Shown piece after piece: positions 7,975 to 16,126 of a DNA stretch of 35,763 nt (the first letter of the stretch is position 1; the number at the start of each line of letters is the position of its first letter). Source of the stretch: Competibacter_A sp003527885 (GTDB lineage Bacteria > Pseudomonadota > Gammaproteobacteria > Competibacterales > Competibacteraceae); the NCBI GenBank assembly GCA_035442025.1, contig DAORPQ010000028.1, positions 1-35,763 of the forward strand. Direction: 5' to 3'. Position numbers and translations under genes: made by a program. The notes under the pieces were generated by a model. That model searched no databases, was not told where the DNA came from, and saw only the letters and a list, made by a program, of their open reading frames with translations.

Positions 7975-8736
7975 TCACTTGCTGTTGTCGTGCAGGCGTT
8001 GGGCTTCTTCGGAGTTCGGGAATTGGGACGACAAGGCCGAAGCGTACTCCCGGCGCAGCTGGGGGTCGCCTTCCTTGTCAGACTCCATCATGAAGCCGAG
8101 CCACAGGCTCTGCGCCGTGGCGCGGGCCTGGCTGTGGTAGCGTTGTAGAAAGGCGCGTCCCTGCAAGGTTTTTCCTTGCGTTTGGCTGAGTTCGGCCATT
8201 TCGTACAAGGCGGCACCGTTATTGGGGTTTTGCTCCAACGCCTTGCGCAACCAGATTTCGGCCTGGGCGGGATCGCCGCGCTTGCGGGCGCACAGTCCGA
8301 GGCCGGCGTTGGCGTCGGCGGCGGTGACGCCCGCGTTGGCCGGATCGGCGAGGATTTTCTGGAACTCGGCTTCGCCCTCGGCGGCCCGGATCGGCTCGCG
8401 CGTGCAGAGCAGGCGGGCGTAGTTGAGCTTGGCCAGCGTGTAATCGGATTTCAGCTCCATCGCCCGCTTGAAATGGGTTTCGGCGGGACCGTACTCGCGC
8501 AGTTCTTCGTAGAGGACGCCGAGGGCGTTGTGGGCTTCCGGGTAATTTTCGTTGAATTGAACCGCTTTGAGCAGCTTTTCGGTGGCCACGTCGAGCCGGC
8601 CGGACTGCATGTAACCCACCCCCAGCTTGAAGTTGGTCTCGGCGACGTTTTCCTTGAATTCGGCGTCCTTGGTACTGGCGCACGCCGCCAGCAGCACGCT
8701 CAGCGCCAGCACGATCGATGAGGTGATGATTCGCAT
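7975..8736 (-). CDS. pilW: Type IV pilus biogenesis/stability lipoprotein PilW (PilF)
   Basis: TPR lipoprotein that pilots secretin assembly or stabilises type IV pili at the outer membrane. It is 253 residues with a lipoprotein signal whose lipobox LLAAC puts the modified cysteine at residue 19. Several TPR units follow, for example NFKLGVGYMQSGRLDVA, AHNALGVLYEELREYGPA and LNPNNGAALYEMA-like segments. Its position between rlmN and rodZ is the conserved location of pilW/pilF in pilus-bearing gammaproteobacteria. The gene lies 13 bases after rlmN. No other pilus gene is in the window. Confidence 0.9.
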   Translation of the reverse strand: MRIITSSIVLALSVLLAACASTKDAEFKENVAETNFKLGVGYMQSGRLDVATEKLLKAVQFNENYPEAHNALGVLYEELREYGPAETHFKRAMELKSDYTLAKLNYARLLCTREPIRAAEGEAEFQKILADPANAGVTAADANAGLGLCARKRGDPAQAEIWLRKALEQNPNNGAALYEMAELSQTQGKTLQGRAFLQRYHSQARATAQSLWLGFMMESDKEGDPQLRREYASALSSQFPNSEEAQRLHDNSK

Positions 8737-8749
8737 GGTCGGGCGTTTC

Positions 8750-9886
8750 TCAACTGGCGAGTCGGGTCAAGCGGCGTTCCGGCCGGCGGCCCCGAGGTTG
8801 GACTTGCCCGGCCAGTTGCCCGCAGGCGGCGGCGATGTCGTCGCCGCGGGTCTTGCGGGTGATCGCGGTCAGCCCGTGCTGGCCCAATACCGCTTGAAAC
8901 CGGGCGATGGCGGTTGGCCCGGAACGGCGGTAAGCGGTCCCCGGAAAGGGGTTGAACGGGATCAGGTTGATCTTGGACGGGATGTCGCCGAGGAGCGCGG
9001 CCAGCGCGTGGGCGTGCTGCTCCGAGTCGTTGACGCCGTCCAGCAGCACGTATTCCCAGGTGATGCGGCGGTGCGGCTTGCCGGCGATATAGTGCCGGCA
9101 GGCGGCCAGCAGCTCGGCGATGGGGTACTTGCGGTTGAGCGGCACCAGCCGGTCGCGCAATCCGTCGTCGGGCGCGTGCAGCGACACCGCCAGGCTGACT
9201 TCGGACACCTCCCGCAGCCGGTACAGCGCCGGCACCACGCCGGCGGTGCTCAGCGTGACGCGACGCTTGGAGATGCCAAAGCCGAGATCGTCCTGCATCA
9301 GGTCGGTCGCCTTTACCACGTTGTCGAAATTCAGCAGCGGTTCACCCATGCCCATCAGCACGATGTTGGTGATGGTGCGGTTGCCGTTGCGCCCGTCGCC
9401 CAGCGCCCGGCTGGCCTGCCACACCTGACCGATGATTTCGGCGACGCTCAGGTTGCGGTTGAAGCCTTGCTGGGCGGTGGCGCAAAAGGAACAGTCCAAC
9501 GGACAGCCGATTTGCGAGGACACGCATAGCGTACCGCGATCCGGCTCGGGGATGAACACCGTTTCGATGCAATTTCCACTATCGAGCCGCACCAGCCATT
9601 TGTGCGAGCCATCGCGCGAGGCCCGATCGAGCGCCAGCTCGGGCGGGCGAATTTCGGCGCGTTCGGCCAGCCGTTCCCGCAGCGCCTTGCTCAGATTGGT
9701 CATCGCCGCGAAATCGGTGACGCGCTCGTGATAAATCCATTTCATGAGTTGGACAGCGCGGAACGGTTTTTCGTCCAACGAGACGCAGAACGCCTCCAGA
9801 GCGCGGCGGTCCAGATCGAGCAGGTTGGTGCGGGCGGCGGTCACGGGCGCGGCTATTTGGCGGCGGGGTTCAGCGGGTGCGGGCAC
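8750..9886 (-). CDS. rlmN: Dual-specificity RNA methyltransferase RlmN
   Basis: Radical-SAM enzyme that methylates C2 of A2503 in 23S rRNA and of A37 in some tRNAs. The iron-sulfur motif CPLDCSFC is at residues 128-135, followed by ATAQQGFNRNL; NIVLMGMGEPL and the C-terminal cysteine region (GDDIAAACGQL) carrying the methyl-accepting cysteine are also present. It is 378 residues with a GTG start at 9886, which overlaps the end of ndk by 34 bases. A GTG at 9844, eight bases after the ndk stop, would still keep the conserved NLLDL segment near the start, so the true start is uncertain. Confidence 0.96.
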   Translation of the reverse strand: MPAPAEPRRQIAAPVTAARTNLLDLDRRALEAFCVSLDEKPFRAVQLMKWIYHERVTDFAAMTNLSKALRERLAERAEIRPPELALDRASRDGSHKWLVRLDSGNCIETVFIPEPDRGTLCVSSQIGCPLDCSFCATAQQGFNRNLSVAEIIGQVWQASRALGDGRNGNRTITNIVLMGMGEPLLNFDNVVKATDLMQDDLGFGISKRRVTLSTAGVVPALYRLREVSEVSLAVSLHAPDDGLRDRLVPLNRKYPIAELLAACRHYIAGKPHRRITWEYVLLDGVNDSEQHAHALAALLGDIPSKINLIPFNPFPGTAYRRSGPTAIARFQAVLGQHGLTAITRKTRGDDIAAACGQLAGQVQPRGRRPERRLTRLAS

Positions 9887-10299
9887 AGATCGAACTGACC
9901 GAAGAAAAACGCGATCTCATGAGCGGCGGTGTCGGGCGCGTCGGAGCCGTGCACCGCGTTGCGGGTGACGCTTTCGGCGAAATCGGCGCGGATGGTGCCG
10001 GGCGCGGCTTTCTTGGGATCGGTGGCGCCCATGATTTCCCGGTTCAGGGCGATGGCGTTTTCGCCTTCCAGCACCTGGACCATGACCGGCCCGGAGGTCA
10101 TATAGTCGATCAAATCCTTGTAAAAAGGCCGTTCGCTATGGATGGCGTAAAAGACTTCAGCCTGCTGGCGGGTGAGGTGAACCATCTTGGCCGCGACGAT
10201 TTGCAGCCCCTGGTCCTCGAAGCGGCTGTAAATCTTGCCGATGATGTTTTGGACAACGGCATCGGGCTTGATGATGGATAACGTGTGTTCCAAGGCCAT
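9853..10299 (-). CDS. ndk: Nucleoside diphosphate kinase
   Basis: Transfers the gamma phosphate between nucleoside triphosphates and diphosphates through a phosphohistidine. The ATG at 10299 gives 148 residues (E. coli 143) and starts MALEHTLSIIKPDAV; a GGAG ribosome site lies six bases upstream, so the longer open frame to 10422 is not used. The catalytic histidine is His117 in NAVHGSD. The last residues (LCPHPLNPAAK) are a short extra tail whose coding bases overlap the start of rlmN. First gene of the run that continues to priA; the 280 bases upstream must hold its promoter, but I see no convincing one. Confidence 0.97.
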   Translation of the reverse strand: MALEHTLSIIKPDAVVQNIIGKIYSRFEDQGLQIVAAKMVHLTRQQAEVFYAIHSERPFYKDLIDYMTSGPVMVQVLEGENAIALNREIMGATDPKKAAPGTIRADFAESVTRNAVHGSDAPDTAAHEIAFFFGQFDLCPHPLNPAAK

Positions 10300-10579
10300 G
10301 AAAAGCTCCATACGAAGAAAGCGGGTTGGAAGAGAACGCGAATCCGACGCGGGCAGTCGGGATCGGCTAGAGTTTAGCGATATTGCCAGGACGCCGACAA
10401 TGCGTCCGCCAAGTTCCGGCACATAAACGGGCTTGAGCCTCTTTGAAGTTAAGCGTTATTGAAAACTTGTCGGTGCTGGGGCGGCGGGAACCGGCAAGTC
10501 GTTCTTGCGGCCGATCGCGCGCCGCCGGAGCGGTCACGGGCGCGGCGTCCGGCGGAACCGGCGTTGCGCCGTGGACTCC

Positions 10580-11452
10580 TCACACCATTTTGTTGAGCCC
10601 GTATTCCAAAATGCCCCGAGCGCCCGCTTCGATGAGCCGGGGAACCAGGTCGCGGACTTGGGCGCTGTCCACCACGGTTTCCAGCGCCAGCCAATCGCGG
10701 TCGTAGAGGTGGCTGACCGTGGGCGCGTGCAAGCTGGGCAGCAGGCCGACCACCTGCTCCAGCCGGTCTGCCGGCACGTTCATTTTGAGCGCGACCTTGT
10801 TGCGGGCGGCCAGCGCGGCGCGGGCGAGCAAGGCGATTTGCTCGATCTTGGCCTTTTTCCAAGGGTCGGCCAGCGCGGCGCGGTTGGCGATCAGGCGGGT
10901 GGTGGTGTGCAGCAGGTCGCAGACGATGCGCAAGCCGTGGGCGCGGATGGTGCTGCCGGTTTCGGTGATTTCCACCGCCGCGTCCACCAGTCCCTCGACC
11001 ACCTTGGCTTCGGTCGCGCCCCAGGAGAACTCCACGGTGGCCCGGACGCCGCGTTCGGCCAGATAGCGCTTGGTGAAACCGACCAGTTCGGTGGCGATGC
11101 GCTTGCCGTTCAAATCCTCCAGCGACTGGACCGGCGAATGGCCGTTGACGATCAACACCCAACGCGCGGGCTGATCGGAGCTTTTCGAATAGCTCAGCTC
11201 GGCGATTTCCACCACGTCGGCTTCGGTTTCCAGAATCCAGTCCAACCCGGTGAGGCCGGCGTCGAGAGTGCCGTTGGCGACATAGGGCGCCATTTCCTGC
11301 GAGCGCACCAGCGCGCAACCGATTTCGGCGTCGTTGACGGTGGGGAAATAGTTGCGGCTGTGAGGGCTGATGCTCCAGCCGGCCTGGGCGAACAGCGCGA
11401 TGGTGGAGGCTTCCAGGCTGCCCTTGGGAATGCCGAGTTTGAGTTGCCGCAT
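10580..11452 (-). CDS. hisG: ATP phosphoribosyltransferase (long form HisG)
   Basis: First enzyme of histidine synthesis, joining ATP and PRPP. At 290 residues it is the long form with a C-terminal ACT-like regulatory domain, which needs no HisZ partner. Family segments are visible: KLGIPKGSL at the start, DAGLTGLDW, the PRPP-binding region around EFSWGATEAKVVEGLVDAAVEITETGSTI, and the regulatory domain from about residue 210. It stands alone here, with no other his biosynthesis gene within the window (hisS aside). An AGGA ribosome site precedes the ATG, and a possible promoter is at 11494-11523. Confidence 0.95.
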   Translation of the reverse strand: MRQLKLGIPKGSLEASTIALFAQAGWSISPHSRNYFPTVNDAEIGCALVRSQEMAPYVANGTLDAGLTGLDWILETEADVVEIAELSYSKSSDQPARWVLIVNGHSPVQSLEDLNGKRIATELVGFTKRYLAERGVRATVEFSWGATEAKVVEGLVDAAVEITETGSTIRAHGLRIVCDLLHTTTRLIANRAALADPWKKAKIEQIALLARAALAARNKVALKMNVPADRLEQVVGLLPSLHAPTVSHLYDRDWLALETVVDSAQVRDLVPRLIEAGARGILEYGLNKMV

Positions 11453-11802
11453 GAGGTATCCTGTCGGGATCGGGGTTGCCGGGAAGGGGCGCTATTCTAT
11501 GTCAAAGCGCGCCGGGATGTCCCGCGCGGCGTGAGGAATCCGCGATGCCGCCAGTTTCGCGCGCGGGGTAGCCAAGCGCCTTCTGCTTGAAGCGGCGCGG
11601 CGTGGCCGGTATCCTCGTTGCCCGACGGCGCGTCGGGTCGTCCGGCCATTGCCGCAACAAGAATCACAAGCCCGTGTTTCAGCAGATGCCCAATCAAGAT
11701 CGTTCTTGTAGACACTCTCTTTGCCGGCTTGCCAGCCTGGGTGGAATGACTCTTCGCGCGCGGCCCGGCGCACGCGCGCCGGACGGTTCGACGGGACTTT
11801 GC
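11453..11802. other. Intergenic region between divergent hisG and the SH3-domain gene
   Basis: Holds the divergent promoters. A possible hisG promoter is noted separately. Open frames here extend the SH3 gene upstream or are its antisense, but their translations are arginine-rich noise. No convincing promoter for the plus-strand gene was found. Confidence 0.5.
11494..11523 (-). promoter_or_regulatory. Possible hisG promoter
   Basis: Minus strand GGGACA (11523-11518), 18 bases, TAGAAT (11499-11494). The -10 matches five of six consensus positions. Transcription would begin near 11487, about 35 bases before the hisG ATG. Confidence 0.35.
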
Positions 11803-12441
11803 ATGAAATACCGACGGTTCTGGCCGATTGCGTGGGCGCTCGCCGCTTGGGTCGGGTCCGTCCGGGCCGAAACCCGTTACGCGACGGATGCCATCCCCGT
11901 GCCCATCCAAAAAGGCCCTTCCCTGGAGTTCAGGATCGCGCGCATGGTGCCCGGCGGTACTCCGCTGGAGGTGCTGGAACCCAATGACAAGGGTTACACC
12001 AAGGTCAAAGCCCCGGAGGGTACGGTCGGTTGGATCCTGACACGCTACCTGATGGATCAGCCCATCCCGCGCGAGCGCGTGGGCCAGCTCGAAGAGCGCG
12101 TCGTCGCCTTGGAAAACGAAAACCGCGGCCTGCGGGATGAATCCAAAGCGTTGGGCGTTACCCGCGATACCTTGAACCGCTGTAGTCAGGATTTGACGGC
12201 GGTCCGGCGCAGCGCCTCTCAGACCCTGGAAATCGAACAGGAAAACCGCAAGATGCAGCAGGCGGTCGCGACGGCGAACGAACAGCGCCGCCAGTTCGAG
12301 CTGGAGAACCAAACCTTGCGCAATCAATCGACCCGCAATTGGTTTCTCGCCGGCGCGGGCGTCGCCTTTGGCGGTTTGTTCCTCGGCCTCGTCATCCCGC
12401 GCCTGTCCTGGCAACGGCGGCGGCGCTGGGACCAGTTCTGA
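11803..12441 (+). CDS. SH3-domain and membrane-anchor protein (YgiM/TIGR04211-like)
   Basis: Envelope protein of 212 residues from the ATG at 11803. A signal peptide (residues 1-22, ending VRA) is followed by a bacterial SH3 domain at about 24-90 (GPSLEFRIARMVPGGTPLEVLE, VKAPEGTVGWILTRYL), then a coiled coil at about 95-180, then a membrane helix at about 183-203 and an arginine-rich cytoplasmic end. This is the layout of YgiM. The frame is open upstream to 11587, but that part looks non-coding and the signal peptide fixes the start. Biochemical role unknown; such proteins are thought to act at the cell wall. Endonuclease V follows closely on the same strand. Confidence 0.85.
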   Translation: MKYRRFWPIAWALAAWVGSVRAETRYATDAIPVPIQKGPSLEFRIARMVPGGTPLEVLEPNDKGYTKVKAPEGTVGWILTRYLMDQPIPRERVGQLEERVVALENENRGLRDESKALGVTRDTLNRCSQDLTAVRRSASQTLEIEQENRKMQQAVATANEQRRQFELENQTLRNQSTRNWFLAGAGVAFGGLFLGLVIPRLSWQRRRRWDQF

Positions 12442-12463
12442 CCCGGCCGCCGCGTCCACAATC

Positions 12464-13129
12464 TTGCAAGCTCCGCAAGCTCTCTCCCATCCGTGGGATC
12501 TCAGCCCCGCCGAGGCCACGGCGTTGCAGCGGGAATTGCGGCCGCGCGTGGAGTCGGGCGACCGGCTGGGGCCAGTGCGGCGGGTGGCCGGGGTGGATGT
12601 CGGTTTCGAGGCGGGCGGGACCGTGACCCGCGCGGCGGTGGCGGTGTTGCGCTACCCCGAACTGGATGTGCTGGAGAGCGCCATCGCGCGGCGGTCGACC
12701 GAATTTCCCTACATCCCTGGCCTGCTGTCGTTTCGCGAGCTGCCGGCGGTATTGGACGCGCTGGCGCAATTGCGCGAGCCGCCGGATTTGTTGTTGTGCG
12801 ACGGGCAGGGCATCGCCCATCCACGCCGGTTGGGCATCGCCAGCCACCTCGGCCTGTTGGTGGATATTCCCAGCATCGGAGTGGCCAAAACCCGGCTGTG
12901 CGGGACCTTTCAAGAGCCGCCGGACCAGCGCGGGGCCTGGGTGCCGCTGCGGGCGGGCGAGGAGGTCATCGGCGCGGTAGTGCGGACCCGGCCCGGCGTC
13001 AAACCGTTGTATGTTTCATCCGGCCACCGCATCGGTCTGGCAACGGCGATCGGCTACGTCATGGCGTGCTGCACGCGCTATCGGCTGCCGGAAACCACCC
13101 GCCACGCGCATCGGCTGGCCTCGGGTTAA
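12464..13129 (+). CDS. nfi: Endonuclease V (deoxyinosine 3' endonuclease)
   Basis: Cuts DNA one base 3' of deoxyinosine, starting repair of deaminated adenine. The family motifs are clear: RRVAGVDVGFEAGG with a catalytic aspartate, PYIPGLLSFRELP, LLLCDGQGIAHPRRLGIASHLG with the second catalytic aspartate, GVAKTRLCG and a C-terminal RLPETTRHAHRLAS. The start is uncertain: no ATG fits well. The TTG at 12464 gives 221 residues, close to E. coli (223), and falls after the stop of the SH3 gene; an ATG at 12368 would overlap that gene by 74 bases. The TAA stop interlocks tail-to-tail with the gene on the other strand through a shared TTAA. Confidence 0.93.
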   Translation: MQAPQALSHPWDLSPAEATALQRELRPRVESGDRLGPVRRVAGVDVGFEAGGTVTRAAVAVLRYPELDVLESAIARRSTEFPYIPGLLSFRELPAVLDALAQLREPPDLLLCDGQGIAHPRRLGIASHLGLLVDIPSIGVAKTRLCGTFQEPPDQRGAWVPLRAGEEVIGAVVRTRPGVKPLYVSSGHRIGLATAIGYVMACCTRYRLPETTRHAHRLASG

Positions 13130-14190
13130 ATGGTGGTGAGCCGGGGCTGGCCGCCGCCGTAAAGCATCCGGTTGGCTTCCTCGAAAAAGTCCCGCTCCGG
13201 CAGCAGTTCGCCGCTGGGAAAACGGATGAGCAAGGTGGTGATCCGGCGTTTTTTGCCCAACAGAATATCGTCGAACGTCAGGGTGTTGGCGTTATCGAAC
13301 GCGCCTTTTTCCACCCTGATGTTCATGTGGTCCAGAGTTATCGACACCCGGTCCAACCGCAGGCATTTTTCAGGTTCGCGCAAGGTTGCCGCCACTTTGG
13401 CCAGGTGGTCGTCGAGCGTCGCCGAATCGGCGCGCAGCCGTCCCAGCTCGGTTTCGATGTCGCGCAGCCGCCGGTCGATGGCGGCGGGCGTGCTCAGGGT
13501 GGCCGCTTGCGGGTCCGACAACGGTTCCAGCGCGATGTTGAGCCCCTTCAACAGTTTGGTTTTTCGCTGGAGCAACAGCCGCTGTTGCTGTTCGAGCCGC
13601 TGCTTTTGCGCGCGGGTTGAGGTCAGCCGCTTGAGGGCGGTCTCGATCAAATAATCGAAGGAGCGCCGCTTGATTTCGCGCCGGGTCTTGGTTTCGCTGC
13701 CGGCCGGGAAAGCGACGTGGTGGTTGTGGAAATTGACGGTGATTTGCGCCACGTCGCGCCGGATCATATTGCCTTCCAGCGCCACGCCCAACGCGGTTTT
13801 CTCGGTGCGCTCCGCGCGCAACAAGGCGTATAAATCCACCGGCAAGCCACGGCTGACGCGCTTGCGGTATTGGTGCAGTTCCTGGCCGAAGCTCAGGATT
13901 TCCTGCAGGTGCTGGGAGGAGGCGAACAGGGCGCGCAAGCGGGGGTCGCTGGTGAAGCGGCGGCCGGCGATTTCGGTGGGCGGCGGCAGGGCATCCGCCA
14001 GTCCGATGACGTATTCGATGGCGTGTTCGACCGGTTCCCAGAGTTTTTTCCGGTACTGGCCCGCCATCCGCAAGCGGGGATCGGTGCCCTCCACCACGCG
14101 CTCGATGGCGGCCCGGACCAAAGGGGGATCGAACTTGCCCGATTGCCCGGACGCCTCCGAAAACAGCGATTGCAGCAAGCGAAATACCAT
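13126..14190 (-). CDS. Protein of unknown function with central coiled coil
   Basis: A 354-residue protein I do not recognise. It has no signal peptide or membrane helix, so it is probably cytoplasmic. Residues about 1-160 are predicted mostly helical; about 185-285 carry two heptad-rich segments (around TRAQKQRLEQQQRLLLQRK and DIETELGRLRADSATLDDH); the last 70 residues look like a mixed alpha/beta domain (LRLDRVSITLDHMNIRVE, TTLLIRFPSGELLPERDFFEEA). Codon use and GC content look like those of its neighbours, and the opposite-strand frames are poorer, which supports a real gene. The ATG at 14190 has no good ribosome site. It ends four bases into the end of nfi. Confidence 0.75.
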   Translation of the reverse strand: MVFRLLQSLFSEASGQSGKFDPPLVRAAIERVVEGTDPRLRMAGQYRKKLWEPVEHAIEYVIGLADALPPPTEIAGRRFTSDPRLRALFASSQHLQEILSFGQELHQYRKRVSRGLPVDLYALLRAERTEKTALGVALEGNMIRRDVAQITVNFHNHHVAFPAGSETKTRREIKRRSFDYLIETALKRLTSTRAQKQRLEQQQRLLLQRKTKLLKGLNIALEPLSDPQAATLSTPAAIDRRLRDIETELGRLRADSATLDDHLAKVAATLREPEKCLRLDRVSITLDHMNIRVEKGAFDNANTLTFDDILLGKKRRITTLLIRFPSGELLPERDFFEEANRMLYGGGQPRLTTI

Positions 14191-14240
14191 GATCTTGACT
14201 CGTTATGTCCCCGTCGATTCCGATGCGGCGCGGAGGAAGG

Positions 14241-14284
14241 TCGTCCGAAAAGCGTTTTCTCGGACGATCCGGTGTTTTTTTTCT
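14241..14284 (+). terminator. Long hairpin followed by a T-run between opgD and the unknown gene
   Basis: TCGTCCGA (14241-14248) and TCGGACGA (14260-14267) pair perfectly and an inner GAAAA/TTTTC stem extends the hairpin. A run of eight T lies seven bases further on, on the plus strand. The T-run is farther away than usual, and no plus-strand gene ends nearby, so the terminator label is tentative. Confidence 0.3.
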
Positions 14285-14306
14285 CCTACGATTATGGTCG
14301 GGATCA

Positions 14307-14324
14307 AGCGCAACGCAATGCGCT
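14307..14324. repeat. Small inverted repeat AGCGCA/TGCGCT
   Basis: Six-base arms around a six-base spacer, just beside the larger hairpin. With GAGCGTTCGCTC overlapping the end of opgD, the 200-base intergenic stretch holds three stem-loops. Confidence 0.4.
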
Positions 14325-14392
14325 ACCACCTGCAATTTCCATAGGTCGGCGGGAGCAAGGGGCGTCGGCGCGGGACCAGCGCGAGCGTTCGC

Positions 14393-15967
14393 TCAGCTTC
14401 GAGCGGGCGGCGGCGACCATTGATAGAGCCAGGTTTCGCTCAGCGCCCCCGTGACGTCACGCAGGAAACACCGCAAATCGACCGGTTCGCTACCGCTGAC
14501 ATTCAAGTCGAAATGGCAGCGCCAAACCCCTGGATCCGGGAGCGGAAGGGCTGTCGCGTCCCTGATTTCGCCGCGCGAGGCGGCGACCACCGCTTCGACC
14601 TTGGCGGTCTTGGCCAATTGACCCAGCGAACCACCCTGAAAATCGAGGACGAATTTACGCAGCGGCACTTGGTTTTTCTGGCCAGGAACGCCGCCGACGC
14701 CGGTGCGGGTCGCGATCACCTCGGCGAGCGTCGGCCGGGCCGGCGGTTGCGCGCCCCAGTGCAGGCGGTAGCTGAAGGCCATTTCCTGGCCCGGTTGCGC
14801 CGGTTGCGCCGGGTTCCAGAAGGCCACGATGTTGTCGAGCGTTTCGTCGGCGGTCGGCAGCTCGATCAGTTGCACCGTGCCGCGCCCCCAGTCGCCGAGC
14901 GGCTCCACCCACAGCGACGGCCGTTTGTCGTAGAACGCGCCGACATCCTGGTAATGGCTGAAATCCCGGTCGCGCTGCAACAAGCCAAAGCCGCGCGGGT
15001 TGTCCTCCACGAACGAGTTGACGCGGATATAGTGCGGGTTGAGGATCGGTCGCCAGATCCATTCGCCGGTGCCGCTCCACAGCGCCAGCCCGTCGGAATC
15101 GTGGATTTCGGGACGATAGTCGTCGGCGATGCGCCGGTCGTTCTCGCCGCATTGGAACATCGAGGTCATCGGCGCGATGCCCAGCCGCTCGATGGGACGG
15201 CGCGGAAAAAGATGGGTTTCGACCGCCATCACCGTGCTGTCGCCGGGCGTCACCGCGAAACTGTAAGCGCCGGTGATGCTCGGGCCGTCGAGCAGGGCAT
15301 GGATGGTCAGAGCCGTCGCATCCGCCGCCGGACGTTCCAGCCAGAAGGCGCGGAAGGCGGGAAATTCCTCCGGCCGCTCCATGCCGGTGTCGATCGCCAG
15401 GCCACGGGCCGACAAGCCGTACTGCTTGCTGGCCCCGACCGCGCGAAAATAGCTGGCGCCGAGGAAGGAAAACATGTCGCGATCCCAGTCGGCGCGGCTG
15501 TTGACCCGAAAGCCGGCGAAGCCGAGATCGCCGACCTGTTCCGGGATCTTGTCCTTGACGCGGGGACCGTACTTGTACATCTCCGGCGAGAAGTGGATCG
15601 GTCGCGCCAGACCGTCGGCGACTTCGTAAAGGCTGACCGGATGGTGGAAGTACAGGCCTAAATGGAAGAACCGAGCCTGAAACGGGAGTTCGCCGCCGAC
15701 CCACAGCGAATGATCGTTGCGAAAATTGTTGAGGGCTTGATAATCGTCCCAGGTCATGGCGGCGAGCCAGGGCGGTCGGGCGTCGGCGGGCTCCCGATAC
15801 GGTTCGCCCGCCAGCCGTCGGGCGGCGTCTCGCAGCCAGTCCTCGCTGAAGGGCCGGCCTTGGGTTGGCGGGCTCTCGGCGCCGGATGTCGCGCCGAGCC
15901 CGGAAGCCGGCAGTGTCCCCAAAGCGGCCAATTGGGTTAATCTTAATAGAAAGTCACGTCTTATCAT
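14393..15967 (-). CDS. opgD: Glucan biosynthesis protein, MdoG/OpgD family, with Tat signal
   Basis: Periplasmic protein required for making or trimming osmoregulated periplasmic glucans. It has 524 residues and spans the full MdoG domain: FSEDWLRDAARRLA near the start, then PFQARFFHLGLYFHHPVSLYEV, FRVNSRADWDRDMFSFLGASYFRAVG, SMFQCGENDRRIADDYRPEIHDSDGL and RRDRDFSHYQDVGAFYDKRPSLWVEP-like segments typical of the family. The N-terminus has paired arginines in RRDFLLRL followed by a hydrophobic stretch, a twin-arginine export signal as in E. coli OpgD rather than the Sec signal of OpgG. A TATAAT lies about 39 bases upstream of the ATG. It diverges from the mechanosensitive channel gene; no opgH is in view. 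Confidence 0.93.
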   Translation of the reverse strand: MIRRDFLLRLTQLAALGTLPASGLGATSGAESPPTQGRPFSEDWLRDAARRLAGEPYREPADARPPWLAAMTWDDYQALNNFRNDHSLWVGGELPFQARFFHLGLYFHHPVSLYEVADGLARPIHFSPEMYKYGPRVKDKIPEQVGDLGFAGFRVNSRADWDRDMFSFLGASYFRAVGASKQYGLSARGLAIDTGMERPEEFPAFRAFWLERPAADATALTIHALLDGPSITGAYSFAVTPGDSTVMAVETHLFPRRPIERLGIAPMTSMFQCGENDRRIADDYRPEIHDSDGLALWSGTGEWIWRPILNPHYIRVNSFVEDNPRGFGLLQRDRDFSHYQDVGAFYDKRPSLWVEPLGDWGRGTVQLIELPTADETLDNIVAFWNPAQPAQPGQEMAFSYRLHWGAQPPARPTLAEVIATRTGVGGVPGQKNQVPLRKFVLDFQGGSLGQLAKTAKVEAVVAASRGEIRDATALPLPDPGVWRCHFDLNVSGSEPVDLRCFLRDVTGALSETWLYQWSPPPARS

Positions 15968-16005
15968 GGTCTTATTAAAACCAGTCGTTTTTTATGAGTG
16001 CGGGG

Positions 16006-16011
16006 ATTATA
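16006..16011 (-). promoter_or_regulatory. Probable -10 element of opgD
   Basis: A perfect TATAAT on the minus strand, 39 bases before the opgD ATG. No good -35 hexamer stands at 16-18 bases, so activation by a regulator is possible. Confidence 0.45.
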
Positions 16012-16126
16012 ACGCCCATCAGCCGGAAGGTGGTTGCCCGCTGATCTGGACCGACAACGGGGCAGCGAACGTGAAGGCTCCACGGCTCATTCATTGTAGC
16101 GCGCCGGCTGATCCGGCCTGGTGGCC

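Noticed and set aside
12368..12463. Longer endonuclease V beginning at ATG 12368
   Set aside because: It would overlap the SH3 gene by 74 bases and add serine/alanine/glycine-rich sequence with no counterpart in the family.
14241..14284. Hairpin taken as the terminator of nfi
   Set aside because: It is over 1.1 kb past the nfi stop and on the far side of an oppositely oriented gene.
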